From Candidatus Melainabacteria bacterium (GTDB taxonomy: Bacteria; Cyanobacteriota; Vampirovibrionia; Obscuribacterales; Obscuribacteraceae), in the NCBI GenBank assembly GCA_003242885.1, contig QKMZ01000015.1, positions 186,001 through 250,000 of the forward strand: a DNA stretch of 64,000 nucleotides. Direction: 5' to 3'. The position numbers and the translations under genes are program-made. Numbering within the stretch: the first letter of the stretch is position 1; the number at the start of each line of letters is the position of its first letter. Positions 54,709-63,890 of the stretch are shown piece by piece. The notes beneath the pieces are model-generated. The model was not told where the DNA came from, searched no databases, and saw nothing but the letters and a program-made list of their open reading frames with translations.

Positions 54709-54951
54709 TCACTTCGCTTTTTGAGCAGCTTTCAGCTCTCTGACTTCCTTCAGCAGCGTGCCAACGTCAGCGCGCAATAATGTAATCTCTTGCTGCACCT
54801 GCGCTACTTGCCCTTTGATATCAAATGGTGCCAGGAAGTAGTTTACGACCACAAGCAGAAGAATAAGAACGGCAAAGTTGCCGCCGAAAATTAGAACGAA
54901 CTCTTTTATGTTTTCCAAGAATGACGGAAGTTTTTTCTCGCCGGACGACAT
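54709..54951 (-). CDS. Small membrane protein with C-terminal coiled coil
   Basis: An 80-residue protein: a polar start, one hydrophobic helix at about 16-38 (FVLIFGGNFAVLILLLVVVNYFL) and a heptad helix (about 47-78, QVAQVQQEITLLRADVGTLL) ending AAQKAK. It resembles small membrane-anchored spacer proteins, with no known family. It lies 52 bp downstream of the kinase gene on the same strand, so co-transcription is likely. Confidence 0.65.
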   Translation of the reverse strand: MSSGEKKLPSFLENIKEFVLIFGGNFAVLILLLVVVNYFLAPFDIKGQVAQVQQEITLLRADVGTLLKEVRELKAAQKAK

Positions 54952-55003
54952 GCGTTTTTGCCCCGTGTTGTTTTAGCTACAAAAATGGATTCCGTTTTGG
55001 CTC

Positions 55004-57265
55004 TTACTTCTTGCTCACAGCGTGCTTTACAGGTTTTATCTCAAGCACCTCTGTGTACGGCAATTCTATGTTTGCCGAGCCGGAGTAATTGTACATCCTG
55101 GCGACCAGGTAGTTTTTGTAGCGTGTGAGGCTGAGTTCTCCCTGCAGAGAGGACTTCACGGGTGTCATTTTGCCCTCGGCTGAAGAATTATCAGAACTAA
55201 GGCCCGACATAGTAAAGGTGGTTGATGCGGTTTGACCAACGCGTAGTCCGTCCACTGCGCCTTTCCAAATTGCTCTTGTCGGCAAAGCTTCTAGTGATAT
55301 TGTTCCGCTTACCGAATCACCTGCTTGTTTGAGAGAGATGTGCAGGTTTGAATTGGACTTGGCAAAGGGCGAAACCCAATTGCCCGTGAAGGAGGCATCT
55401 TCCGTAGGATCGCTCTTCTTATCGAGAAGACGTTCACCCCAGTTGTCTGCGATGCTTGCTTGCACTCTGGCAGCTTCCAAAAATTCTTTGTCTGCAAAAT
55501 ATAAGTTGGCCATCGATTGCAGATAGCGCTTCGCAAGTTCCTCCGGGTAATTTGTTGTTTCGTTGCGAGCGGAAAACAACTCTTCTACGCGTCGGTACAG
55601 GGCTTTTGCTTTGTTTGAGTTTTCTTTGTATCCGTCTGCGTATGAATTGGCCAGCTCGCCGTTAAGCTCCAACCAATAACGATTGAGATCCGGAATTTTA
55701 TTTGCACTAAGCGCCGCAATTACATCCAACGGCTCTTTCGCATGTTTGTCACGCAAGTAATTTTCAAATATTTCCAACGACTTGCTGAAAGATTCCTGCG
55801 CCGTCGCAAAGTTTTTCGTTCTGCGCTCTTCGCTGTCGCTAGGATCAAGAGCCTCTTTATCGTAGACTGCTATCCCATATTTAAGGAGACTAACTGCGTG
55901 AGGAATTGAGTTGGAGTTTCGACTTGTCGTATCAATAGCGCGTTGTGCATAGTTCAAGGCTTTGTCGTACTGCTGGTCTTCAATGGCTTTCTCGCTGAGC
56001 TTCCAGAGTTCACCCAGTTGAATCTTTGCGTTTGCAAACTCTGGAGTCGTGGGTGAGGGACCTTGCGTGCCGGTAGAAATCATCGTGCCACAAACCAGCA
56101 TGGAAAGCCCAATTGCAGTAGTGATTGCAATTCCTGTGGCACTAAAACGAGACTTTTCTTTTACTGGTTCTGTCTTTCGCGCTTCAGGTTCGAATTCCAG
56201 GTCGCTCGGAAGGTCTTCCCAATTGGTGAGTTTCGCTAGATCTTTACCAAGTTCGCGCGCTGTGTGATAGCGAGCTTCCGGCAGTTTCATCAATGTAGTT
56301 TCAATTGTTGACGCCAAAATTTCTGCAGGTTTCAGCTTTGGATGATTGGCATTGACGCGCGGAGCCGGTTCGTGAATGTGCTTGTATAGCGTGTCTAACG
56401 CTGTTTCGCCTCTAAATGGCACACTACCTGTGATGGCTTCGAACATCACGCAACCGAGCGAATAAATATCACTTCGCGTGTCAATCGGAAGCGAACGGCA
56501 TTGCTCCGGACTCATGTAAAACGGGCTGCCGATGACCTGTCCTGTATGAGTAAGGTGCAGCGAAGTTGAATCGATATCTGCAAGTGATTTGGCGATACCG
56601 AAGTCCAGGAGTTTCACTCCGAGCTTGTCCTTTGCATCGGTGTACAGCATGATGTTGCTAGGCTTGATGTCGCGATGAACTACGCCCCGCCTGTGCGCGT
56701 GAGCAAGACCTTTGGCTACTTGGACAAAAATATCGGCGAATTCGTTCAGCGACAGCTTCGCCTTTTTCTTCAACAACTGAGCAAGCGTTTGCCCGCGCAT
56801 GTACTCCATAACTATGTACGGACGACCGTCATCAGTCACTCCCGAGTCATAGACGGCAGCAAGATTTTCGTGCGCCATAGATGACGCCGCGGCAACTTCT
56901 TGTTGAAACCTTTCCAACACGCTATCCATATTCGCCAGGTCGCGGTCTAAAACTTTCACCGCAACGTCACGGTTTTCTTTTAAGTCCCGAGCCTTGTACA
57001 CGACTGCCATGCCGCCCTGCCCAGCAACGCCTAAAAGCTCATAGCGCTTGTTTATGACAGCAAAGGTCAAGGCGTCTGCCGACTTCGCTTTGCTTACTTT
57101 GTTTTGTTTGCGTCCTTTCTCCAGCAGCAATGTCTCTGCGGCAACATTGACGTCGAGATCCTCGTCGTCGTCTTCTTCGCCTGCGTGTCCCGCAATATTG
57201 CCAGACACCAAAATATCGACCTTATTGGTCGTCTCGTCTGCAAGTTTGGATTCTCGCTTAATCAA
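55004..57265 (-). CDS. Membrane-anchored Ser/Thr protein kinase (Hanks/PknB type)
   Basis: A 753-residue protein. Residues 76-340 form the kinase domain: glycine loop GQGGMAVVYKA (83-92), Lys104, HRDIKPSN (197-204), DFG (221-223) and SPE in the activation segment. A 70-residue acidic start precedes it (DDDEDLDVN). A transmembrane helix is at about 377-398 (GIAITTAIGLSMLVCGTMIS). The outer part has TPR-like helices (about 410-650) and a C-terminal beta-rich region (WVSPFAKSNSNLHISLKQA, SVSGTISLEALP) not found in PknB, where PASTA repeats sit. All catalytic residues are present. The PP2C phosphatase at 61491-62327 may counteract it. Confidence 0.93.
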   Translation of the reverse strand: MIKRESKLADETTNKVDILVSGNIAGHAGEEDDDEDLDVNVAAETLLLEKGRKQNKVSKAKSADALTFAVINKRYELLGVAGQGGMAVVYKARDLKENRDVAVKVLDRDLANMDSVLERFQQEVAAASSMAHENLAAVYDSGVTDDGRPYIVMEYMRGQTLAQLLKKKAKLSLNEFADIFVQVAKGLAHAHRRGVVHRDIKPSNIMLYTDAKDKLGVKLLDFGIAKSLADIDSTSLHLTHTGQVIGSPFYMSPEQCRSLPIDTRSDIYSLGCVMFEAITGSVPFRGETALDTLYKHIHEPAPRVNANHPKLKPAEILASTIETTLMKLPEARYHTARELGKDLAKLTNWEDLPSDLEFEPEARKTEPVKEKSRFSATGIAITTAIGLSMLVCGTMISTGTQGPSPTTPEFANAKIQLGELWKLSEKAIEDQQYDKALNYAQRAIDTTSRNSNSIPHAVSLLKYGIAVYDKEALDPSDSEERRTKNFATAQESFSKSLEIFENYLRDKHAKEPLDVIAALSANKIPDLNRYWLELNGELANSYADGYKENSNKAKALYRRVEELFSARNETTNYPEELAKRYLQSMANLYFADKEFLEAARVQASIADNWGERLLDKKSDPTEDASFTGNWVSPFAKSNSNLHISLKQAGDSVSGTISLEALPTRAIWKGAVDGLRVGQTASTTFTMSGLSSDNSSAEGKMTPVKSSLQGELSLTRYKNYLVARMYNYSGSANIELPYTEVLEIKPVKHAVSKK

Positions 57266-57634
57266 GAAAGCCCCATCATTTTAGGCGTATGGGTGGCATT
57301 GTCGGTTTGGAAGCCGGTTTTGTCCGGTATGGTCCGATTAATTCCCGAACTGTTTTCCTGAAATACTGCTTTAGCTTTAGCTACTGTATCAAAGTTACAG
57401 AGCCGGTCCTTCAGTAGGACGACTGGGTTGGACCTGGGATTTACCCCAGTTCGCTCGGCCGGCTGGTAGAGCATAATGGCGCTCAAAGGGCTCTCTGTAC
57501 TCGCAGAAGCGCATGGCAGTACCCTAAAAAGATACCCAGTTCAAGGATTAATTCCACGGCGCAAGCCATTGTTGCGTCTGTTTAGTTGTGCCCGATTTTA
57601 CTCGAAAAGCCTGAAACTTCCGCTGAGACAGATT
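57266..57634. other. 369-bp gap upstream of the DUF2157 gene
   Basis: Contains a small GTCCT/AGGAC hairpin (57406-57420). An in-frame ATG at 57476 would lengthen the DUF2157 protein by 53 poorly conserved basic residues; it has no ribosome binding site, so it is treated as non-coding, with doubt. Confidence 0.35.
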
Positions 57635-58918
57635 ATGCAGAACCTCATTAACAATAAGCTCCAGCAGCAAACGCCTATTGTGCGCGCCCGCTACGACTTC
57701 CTTAAAAATGAAATTGCGCGCTGGCAAGAAGAGGACATCCTAAATCGAGCCCAGGGCGACGAGATTATGGCGCGCTATTCAATAGATGGTGGGCTTCAGC
57801 ACGGCTTGACGGTATTGCTTATTACAGGCGCCTGCGTGGTTGGCTGCGCTATTTTGTTATTCATATCGTCGAACTGGCAGGGCGTCAGCTACCAGGCGAA
57901 AGGCTTGGCTGTAATGCTGGCTATGGTCGCTTGCTACATCGCTGGTTGGAAGTTAAAGGGCAGATCGCAGCTTAAAAACCTCTTGGCCGAAACGCTAATT
58001 TTTCTCGGTTGCATGCTTTTCGGGGGCGGCGCAAACCTTGTGGCTCAGCACTTTCAAGTCACCGGGCGGCAGCCTGAACTTCTGCTCTGGGCGATGGGAA
58101 TCGCACCGCTGGTGATCATCTTTAGGTCTCAACCGGCGGCAATATTGATGGCGATTATCGTCTCATACAGAGCTATTTCCTTTACGACCAATCCGTTTGA
58201 TTGGTTTACGCTACTCGCTGCTGCCTGCTCATTTTTCTGCACTTATTATGTGCGCAGTCCTTGGGCTTTATTTTTCAATTTGGGTTCGCTCGCTGCGATT
58301 GTTTCTGTTGCAAGACCAAGAGTCGATGAGTATGCACTGCTCTTCTACGGCATCTCTTGCTTCACTATGCACCTCTGGCATCACCACAGCAAGCGCTGGC
58401 AAATGATGTCTTTGACTTATCTTCTGGTTTCTTTTGGTCTTGTGATAATGTCCGGAGTCGGCATTATGAACGAATATTCGTCCAGTTCTGTAACCACAAT
58501 TCAACGAATTCAAATTTACGCAATCGCCTCTCTAGCATTGCTTGCTTGCCTGGTGAAATCTCCTGCCGGTAAAACTCGCTGGGCATTTCTCACAGGGCTG
58601 AGCATAATCGGCTCGGTGATTCTTTCATGCAACAGTCTGAATGGAAATGCCAGACCCGAAGCGCTATTTGCTTTCTTTACGGCAAATCTCTTTTATCTCT
58701 TTTACTTCACATCATCGATAGAGAACCGCATCATCCAATTTGTTCCGGTTGCGACCCTTACTATGTTCGCTTTTACTTGCTTTGCAGCAGCACCCGGGGG
58801 AGCCATGACTGGCTCGTTAATTGCGTTTGGAGTGGGCCTCGTCTTGATGATTTGCTCGTTTGTAGCACTCGGACGTTCATTCAGTACGAGGGCTAAATCC
58901 GAGCGGAATCTCAGCTAG
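57635..58918 (+). CDS. DUF2157 polytopic membrane protein
   Basis: A 427-residue protein from the ATG at 57635. The cytoplasmic N-terminus has the DUF2157 helical pattern (RYDFLKNEIARWQEEDILNRAQGDEIMARY), then about ten transmembrane helices (GLTVLLITGACVVGCAILL onward). The next gene, 21 bp later, encodes a GDYXXLXY protein; these two families are known to occur together as neighbours. Function unknown; an envelope or osmotic role has been proposed for neither with certainty. The basic C-terminus (STRAKSERNLS) is cytoplasmic. Confidence 0.85.
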   Translation: MQNLINNKLQQQTPIVRARYDFLKNEIARWQEEDILNRAQGDEIMARYSIDGGLQHGLTVLLITGACVVGCAILLFISSNWQGVSYQAKGLAVMLAMVACYIAGWKLKGRSQLKNLLAETLIFLGCMLFGGGANLVAQHFQVTGRQPELLLWAMGIAPLVIIFRSQPAAILMAIIVSYRAISFTTNPFDWFTLLAAACSFFCTYYVRSPWALFFNLGSLAAIVSVARPRVDEYALLFYGISCFTMHLWHHHSKRWQMMSLTYLLVSFGLVIMSGVGIMNEYSSSSVTTIQRIQIYAIASLALLACLVKSPAGKTRWAFLTGLSIIGSVILSCNSLNGNARPEALFAFFTANLFYLFYFTSSIENRIIQFVPVATLTMFAFTCFAAAPGGAMTGSLIAFGVGLVLMICSFVALGRSFSTRAKSERNLS

Positions 58919-58939
58919 AAAACACACGAGGAAAGCAAA

Positions 58940-59554
58940 ATGACATTGACGAAACCTAAGGAAATCAACAGTTCGAGCGCAATTCAGCGCAACGAAGCAA
59001 TTGCCGTACCGGAAACTTCTCCGCCATTCTCGCGCAATAGCATAGGTGTGAAACTATTCGCGCTCGTGATTGTGGCGCAAATCGGCACACTTTTCGCCTT
59101 CGGGGTGCCATACGCGCAAACACTTGCATTCGGCAAGAATGTCGTTCTTAAGTGCCACACATATGACCCCAGAGACCCTTTCAAAGGCGACTATGTTTCG
59201 GTCACCTACGATCTCGGTGCAACGGTGAAATTCAAAGATTTCAAGCCAGGTGATACAGCTTTTCTAACTTTGAAGAAAGGCGCGACATGCTGGGAGCCAA
59301 TCTCAGCGAACAGAGAGATGCCTAAGAATCTGAAAAACGACGAAGCCGCGATGAAAGTAACTTACGAAGCAGGTGACGGAGCAGCCGCTTTGATAACAAC
59401 AGGCATCGAGAAATTCTATGTTCCTGAAGGTGCCGCTGCGTCTGTGAATTCAGAAGGCTTGACCGCAGAGGTGGCACTTTCGAGCGACGGCGAGCCGGTC
59501 TTGAGACGCATGCTGTCCGATGGCAAAGAGATCGCAAAGGAGACCAGTAAGTAG
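58940..59554 (+). CDS. GDYXXLXY-family membrane-anchored protein
   Basis: A 204-residue protein with one transmembrane helix (about 34-54, VKLFALVIVAQIGTLFAFGV) and an external domain. The family motif appears as GDYVSVTY (in DPFKGDYVSVTYDLG, near residue 80), with Val where Leu is usual. RDPFKG upstream of it is also typical. The partner DUF2157 gene ends 21 bp before. The end EVALSSDGEPVLRRMLSDG follows a beta pattern. The two probably form a complex. An intrinsic terminator lies about 100 bp after the stop. Confidence 0.88.
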   Translation: MTLTKPKEINSSSAIQRNEAIAVPETSPPFSRNSIGVKLFALVIVAQIGTLFAFGVPYAQTLAFGKNVVLKCHTYDPRDPFKGDYVSVTYDLGATVKFKDFKPGDTAFLTLKKGATCWEPISANREMPKNLKNDEAAMKVTYEAGDGAAALITTGIEKFYVPEGAAASVNSEGLTAEVALSSDGEPVLRRMLSDGKEIAKETSK

Positions 59555-59650
59555 ATCTAAAACAGGATCTGGAGCGAGATCTCGAAATGAACTCGCACCG
59601 AGATCTGGGAACAGTTCAGCGATTCTATACTCCACATTTGAATGAGACAG

Positions 59651-59680
59651 CAGGGAAAGCGTTCGACTTTCCCTGTCTGC
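59651..59680 (+). terminator. Probable intrinsic terminator after the DUF2157/GDYXXLXY pair
   Basis: CAGGGAAAG/CTTTCCCTG, 9 bp, 7-base loop, followed by TCTGCTTTAT. The T-run is short, so confidence is moderate. Confidence 0.6.
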
Positions 59681-59810
59681 TTTATGGGCAATATAGTGTG
59701 CTGTTGTATATACTGGCTCGCACTAATTAGATCTGAGGTGTCTATCATGTGCCGCTTGCTTCTGATCCACTAATATTGATTCGACTAAAGTGCTTGAGGA
59801 GAAGCTGGTG

Positions 59811-60596
59811 ATGCAAAGACAAACCCTCTCTGTTGCGGTGCTCGCCCTATTGCTCGGCGCTCTGCAGCTGTCAGGAACCGCCTCGTACGCGCAGAAATAT
59901 GTGCAAGGAAGCATCGAGCACAAAGAGAAGGTCGGCCCAGTCAACAGCAAGTATTTGCCTGGTTCTGTCTGGCAAGAAGGGGAAAAGGACGGCTCTAGAA
60001 GCACCTGGATAAGAATCCCTGAGTGGCTTGCAGGCACTTGGTTTGCCGATGTAGAAACAGCGACCTCACGCCAGGACTTAGTAACCCACAAAGAATCTGG
60101 TCACACTCCTTTCAATTTCAAAGCTAAGAGCCGTTTTGCATACGGCACACAAAAAGATGGTCGAGGCGGCATTTGGCACTTCCTCAAACTGCCCTACACC
60201 TCATCGACTGACTTTCCTGAATTCGTCGAATATCACCAGGTTCTGACGAAGGACTTTACCAACCAGAGCGAACAAGCTGTTTCATTCCGCAGCATGGTTG
60301 CAGCTGCACGCGTGCAGCGTCAATCCAAAGAGATTGTTGAAGCATTCCAGCAAGAGAGCGTGACGAATTACGAACCGATTGAAGAAGGCGTCATTAAGAT
60401 GATTGCTTCGACTCGTCGCTATGATGAAACCGGAAAACCGCTTATGCAGGCTGATAACGAAGCGCGCATACATCGCGTTGAGAAGTTCACTCCAATTGCA
60501 AAGGAAGGCAATTTGGATATGAAGCAGTCATTATATGATTTCTTGCGCAATCGCAAAATGGAATATCTGATTCCGCACGACGCAAAGATCAACTAA
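59811..60596 (+). CDS. Secreted protein of unknown function
   Basis: ATG at 59811 with GAGGAG nine bases upstream. A 261-residue protein. Signal peptide MQRQTLSVAVLALLLGALQL, cleavage near SYA-Q. The mature part has an N-terminal beta-rich lipocalin-like segment (WLAGTWFADVETATSRQDLV; FNFKAKSRFAYGTQKDG), a central region and a helical end (SLYDFLRNRKMEYLIPHDAK). The pattern W-x-x-G-T-W recalls lipocalin/calycin-type start strands, but no family is certain. Alone between terminators. Confidence 0.75.
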   Translation: MQRQTLSVAVLALLLGALQLSGTASYAQKYVQGSIEHKEKVGPVNSKYLPGSVWQEGEKDGSRSTWIRIPEWLAGTWFADVETATSRQDLVTHKESGHTPFNFKAKSRFAYGTQKDGRGGIWHFLKLPYTSSTDFPEFVEYHQVLTKDFTNQSEQAVSFRSMVAAARVQRQSKEIVEAFQQESVTNYEPIEEGVIKMIASTRRYDETGKPLMQADNEARIHRVEKFTPIAKEGNLDMKQSLYDFLRNRKMEYLIPHDAKIN

Positions 60597-60648
60597 GCGA
60601 TCGCGTTCGTTTCGATTCGGAGTTTCTTGCTTGCAGTAAGTATCCGAA

Positions 60649-60667
60649 GGGACGCCATGCATAGCCC
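60649..60667. repeat. Degenerate 21-bp palindromic repeat
   Basis: GGGACGCCATGCATAGCCC resembles the family core with two or three changes. Confidence 0.5.
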
Positions 60668-60719
60668 GGGCGCTGCCTGGCATACATCCTGTGCGAGTTT
60701 CTTCGAATGGGCTGACAGT

Positions 60720-61319
60720 CTAGTCTTTGAGTGCTTTTTCGTCGGTGATGACACGGGCGAAGAGATCTGAGAGTGCAGCCATTGTGGCATCATGGACGGT
60801 GCCTGCTGGAATGACGTCGCTGTTTTGCAGCGTTGGCAAATCTCTCGTCGCACAAGCGTTTGCAATCACAGTTGTGTGATATCCGTAGTTGAGTGCGGAG
60901 CGCACTGTTGCACTGATGCAGGCATGTGTCATAAAACCTACGACTACCAAATCTTTCTTCCCTGATGCCTTGATATGTTCGTCCAGATCTGTTCCAGCAA
61001 AAGAATCAGGCAGATTCTTTTTGATTATAGGCTCCGTTCCAATCGGTTTGACCTCGTCGATAATGTCCACGAATTTGTCATCAGGATTGAAGAGTGGTGC
61101 GCCTTTTGGCGAAAAATGTTGCACATGAATAATGTTGGTTCCGAGACTGCGTGCGCGGTAAAGTATGTGCGAAATTTGGTCTAAGGCTTTCTCAATTCCG
61201 GTTAGAGGTAGATTACCGTCAAGATACTCTCTTTGAGCGTCTACAACGACCAGAGAGCTGTCTGCGAGGCTCTGATTCTCGTTGTTCAAGTTGAGCAGCT
61301 TTCTGAATGTTGTCGCCAT
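60720..61319 (-). CDS. Isochorismatase-like cysteine hydrolase
   Basis: A 199-residue protein from the ATG at 61319 (GGGGAT seven bases upstream). The catalytic triad can be placed at Asp27 (SLVVVDAQREYL), Lys101 (IIKKNLPDSFAGT) and Cys134 (GFMTHACISATVRSALNYG). This family includes nicotinamidases and maleamate or ureidoacrylate amidases; the substrate cannot be chosen from sequence. Its own gap to the PP2C gene holds a degenerate copy of the palindromic repeat. An upstream extension to 61421 lacks support. Confidence 0.9.
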   Translation of the reverse strand: MATTFRKLLNLNNENQSLADSSLVVVDAQREYLDGNLPLTGIEKALDQISHILYRARSLGTNIIHVQHFSPKGAPLFNPDDKFVDIIDEVKPIGTEPIIKKNLPDSFAGTDLDEHIKASGKKDLVVVGFMTHACISATVRSALNYGYHTTVIANACATRDLPTLQNSDVIPAGTVHDATMAALSDLFARVITDEKALKD

Positions 61320-61355
61320 AGTCAAATCCCCAATTTCGCGGAAATAAAATGCTAT

Positions 61356-61378
61356 CGGTCGTCGCCAGGCGTCGAACC
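61356..61378. repeat. Degenerate 21-bp palindromic repeat
   Basis: GGTCGTCGC-CAG-GCGTCGAACC: arms similar to the family with one inserted or changed base each. Confidence 0.45.
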
Positions 61379-61490
61379 TACAAAACGCTGAAACGTGCAA
61401 CCATATATGGTGCACTTTCACGCTTTTGTATCCAATAATTCTACAAGAATATATGTGGTTCTGAAATTCGAGTTCGAAAAAGAAAATTGC

Positions 61491-62327
61491 TTAGGAAGAT
61501 CTGTCGCCGGTTTTCTCTTTTTCCTTCTCTTTTTTCTTTTTGGGTTTTTCGCCCTTGCCGTCCTTTTCGTCGTTTTCTACTTTCGCGCAGTATTTCACGG
61601 CAAGGATAGTGACATTGTCTGGCGCTCCACCATCAAGGGTCGACTTCAGGAGTGCTTCGCATATCTCCTCTGGGGTGTTCGAACCTTTCATCTCTTCGAA
61701 AATTTGCTCTTCGTCAAGCACGGCTGAAAGCCCGTCACTCGAGAGAATAATCAAGTCGTCAGGGTGAAGCTCAACCGGAGTGCGGTCGATTTCGACTTTG
61801 CCTGAATGTCCGACGCAACGGGTCAAATAGTGTCTGAAAGGACTGTTCTTGAACTGTTCTGGCGTGAGCTGCCCTTTGAGAACCATCTCCATAACAACCG
61901 AATGGTCTTGGGTGAGGACGATGGTTTTGCCGTCACGGATAAGATAAGCGCGTGAATCGCCAACGTGTGCGATTTGCAGGGTGTTGGCTTCGGTTTGAGC
62001 GCCGGCAACGATTGTCGTGCCCATGTTTTGAACTGATTCGTCTTGCGACGCTGCGGTGAAAACACTCTGATTGGCGCTGGCCACTGCATCTACGAGCCAT
62101 TGTTGTACTGCTTCGTGATCGGTGAAATCGGGCGGATTCTCCTTCCACAGGGCTTCTACGGCATCTACCGCGAGTTTGCTGGCTCGGGCTCCTCCCTTCA
62201 GTCCGCCCATTCCGTCGGCGACGACAAAAACCCGCTGATCAGGGCTTATGTAGTAATTGTCTTGATTTTCCGAGCGATGTAGCCCGCGGTCGGTTACTGC
62301 CGCTACGCTCCATGCCAACTTTGTCAT
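61491..62327 (-). CDS. PP2C-type Ser/Thr protein phosphatase
   Basis: A 278-residue protein from the ATG at 62327 (GGGAG upstream). Motifs RSENQDNY (18-25), VADGMGG with metal-binding Asp38, HVGDSRAYLIRDG, LTQDHS, LILSSDGLS and GAPDNVTILAV are all present, so it should be active with two metal ions. A Lys/Glu-rich tail (about 25 residues, KKKKEKEKEK) follows and may anchor it to acidic partners. It probably dephosphorylates targets of the Ser/Thr kinase 4 kb away. The stretch between it and the isochorismatase-like gene (61320-61490) has no open frame. Confidence 0.94.
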   Translation of the reverse strand: MTKLAWSVAAVTDRGLHRSENQDNYYISPDQRVFVVADGMGGLKGGARASKLAVDAVEALWKENPPDFTDHEAVQQWLVDAVASANQSVFTAASQDESVQNMGTTIVAGAQTEANTLQIAHVGDSRAYLIRDGKTIVLTQDHSVVMEMVLKGQLTPEQFKNSPFRHYLTRCVGHSGKVEIDRTPVELHPDDLIILSSDGLSAVLDEEQIFEEMKGSNTPEEICEALLKSTLDGGAPDNVTILAVKYCAKVENDEKDGKGEKPKKKKEKEKEKTGDRSS

Positions 62328-62427
62328 CAACCAACTCCCGGCGAGTTCTAGATGGACGTCCGCCAAAAACGCCTTTTTACGTTTATTCCCAGAAATAATA
62401 CAAAAACACTGAACTTTCTACGCCTTT

Positions 62428-63714
62428 TCAACGGCTTTCAGTAGCTGATAAAAATAGTGTGCGGCGGTGATTTTCACCTCTGAAGAACCTTGGAAATGTC
62501 TCGATGTAAATCTTGGAATTGCTAAATTTGCCGGACTCGATAAGTTTTTTCCCCAAGACTTCCAGGCTGCTTACCTCGGGGAAAGTTGGGATCCCCAACT
62601 CCTCCAACGCCCATCGCTCAGCAATTAGGGTCGGCTTATTCACATTCGATATGTCGACGGTCTGCCGAATTGCTGACGGCAGCCTGGCTTCATCAACTGG
62701 GTCGACAATCACCCGCAGAACCGGCACATTCCCGGAGTAAAGTGCAGCCGAAAGGTAATTTGGCCAATATCCAAAGAAATTTAGTATCGGCAAAAAGAGG
62801 AAAAGGGCAATAGCCAGCGCCTTTTGCAGTGAGTCGGGTTTGAAAAGACCAATAAGACTTGCTTGTTTCGAACGGATGAAAAGCAGGTAGACGAGCAACA
62901 TCATCGAGACATTCCAAGGCCAAACAACTGCATTCCATCCCTGTTGTGTAATCGACCACAGCGTGATTGCGTGGAAGAAAATTGCCAGATATGCGCCAGT
63001 TGTGCGCGTGTGACCAAAGGCCAGCAGCACTGCCAGCGCAGCTTCTGTAACTGCAGCTGTAATACCAATGCAAAAGCACAATTCAGAAGGCAGCGCCGTA
63101 ATGAATTTGGGCATCATAGAAGGAACAACAACCTGGCTGAAAGAAACATTCAACTTTTGCAGCCCAGCAAATAAGTAAGTGCCGAGAATGCATATCCTGA
63201 GCGCGTTTAGCACACTTTGGCATTTTTTTTCGGTCAACTGTATTGGCGAAGCAACTATTACTAGCATCATCGAGAAGAGGTAAAACCAGGGTTGCAACCG
63301 GGTTTGGTCAAGCGCGATCGATGTAAATGCGCACAGCACATAGGCGCCTGCAAGCAGTTTTTTGTGTTTTGAGAAATTGAACCCCAATAGTGCAATTAGC
63401 AGCATTCCGTATATAAGCGGCTCGAGTGGCTCTGCAATGGACAGGCTATCTAGTACGGGTAGGTGTGGATATGTTCTGTTGGGGAGTACCCAACCTCTTT
63501 GTGCGACTAATAAAGAGGCGATGAGCGATGCGCTGAGCAAGCCAGAACACAACGCCAGAATGTCTAAATCCGCGTCGTTTCCATTGTTCGCACCCGCGGC
63601 GTTTTCCGGGTCGGTGACGCTGTCTGCGTTATTAAGATCAGCATTCTGCTCGAAGGGTTCTTGCAACCATGCACCATCAAATTGTTGTAAGTATCCCAAT
63701 GGACTTAGCCGCAC
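62428..63714 (-). CDS. Polytopic membrane protein, HTTM-like
   Basis: A 428-residue protein, GTG start. Eight to ten transmembrane helices occupy residues 55-330. The segment YLFAGLQKLNVSFSQVVVPS followed by CFCIGITAAVTEAALAVLL and GAYLAIFFHAITLWSI recalls HTTM (vitamin-K-dependent gamma-carboxylase-like) membrane proteins, where the A-G-x-x-K segment is usual. The soluble C-terminal part (about 330-428) ends KIYIETFPRFFRG followed by ENHRRTLFLSATESR. The start is rich in Asn and Asp. Assignment is by pattern only; a polytopic protein of another family is possible. Confidence 0.7.
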   Translation of the reverse strand: MRLSPLGYLQQFDGAWLQEPFEQNADLNNADSVTDPENAAGANNGNDADLDILALCSGLLSASLIASLLVAQRGWVLPNRTYPHLPVLDSLSIAEPLEPLIYGMLLIALLGFNFSKHKKLLAGAYVLCAFTSIALDQTRLQPWFYLFSMMLVIVASPIQLTEKKCQSVLNALRICILGTYLFAGLQKLNVSFSQVVVPSMMPKFITALPSELCFCIGITAAVTEAALAVLLAFGHTRTTGAYLAIFFHAITLWSITQQGWNAVVWPWNVSMMLLVYLLFIRSKQASLIGLFKPDSLQKALAIALFLFLPILNFFGYWPNYLSAALYSGNVPVLRVIVDPVDEARLPSAIRQTVDISNVNKPTLIAERWALEELGIPTFPEVSSLEVLGKKLIESGKFSNSKIYIETFPRFFRGENHRRTLFLSATESR

Positions 63715-63890
63715 TCATCTCAGCATGAGGAAAGTTTAGCCGAGCAAATTTCGGGACTGTGTCTGGATCATTAGTCTTCACTCGGGAACATAGTTGGATT
63801 TTGAACGACAATCAGTAAAGTTGGGCAACGACCGATTGATCCCAGCTTATATAATGACCGCTAAAATGATTGAATACAAATCGAAAGCAA

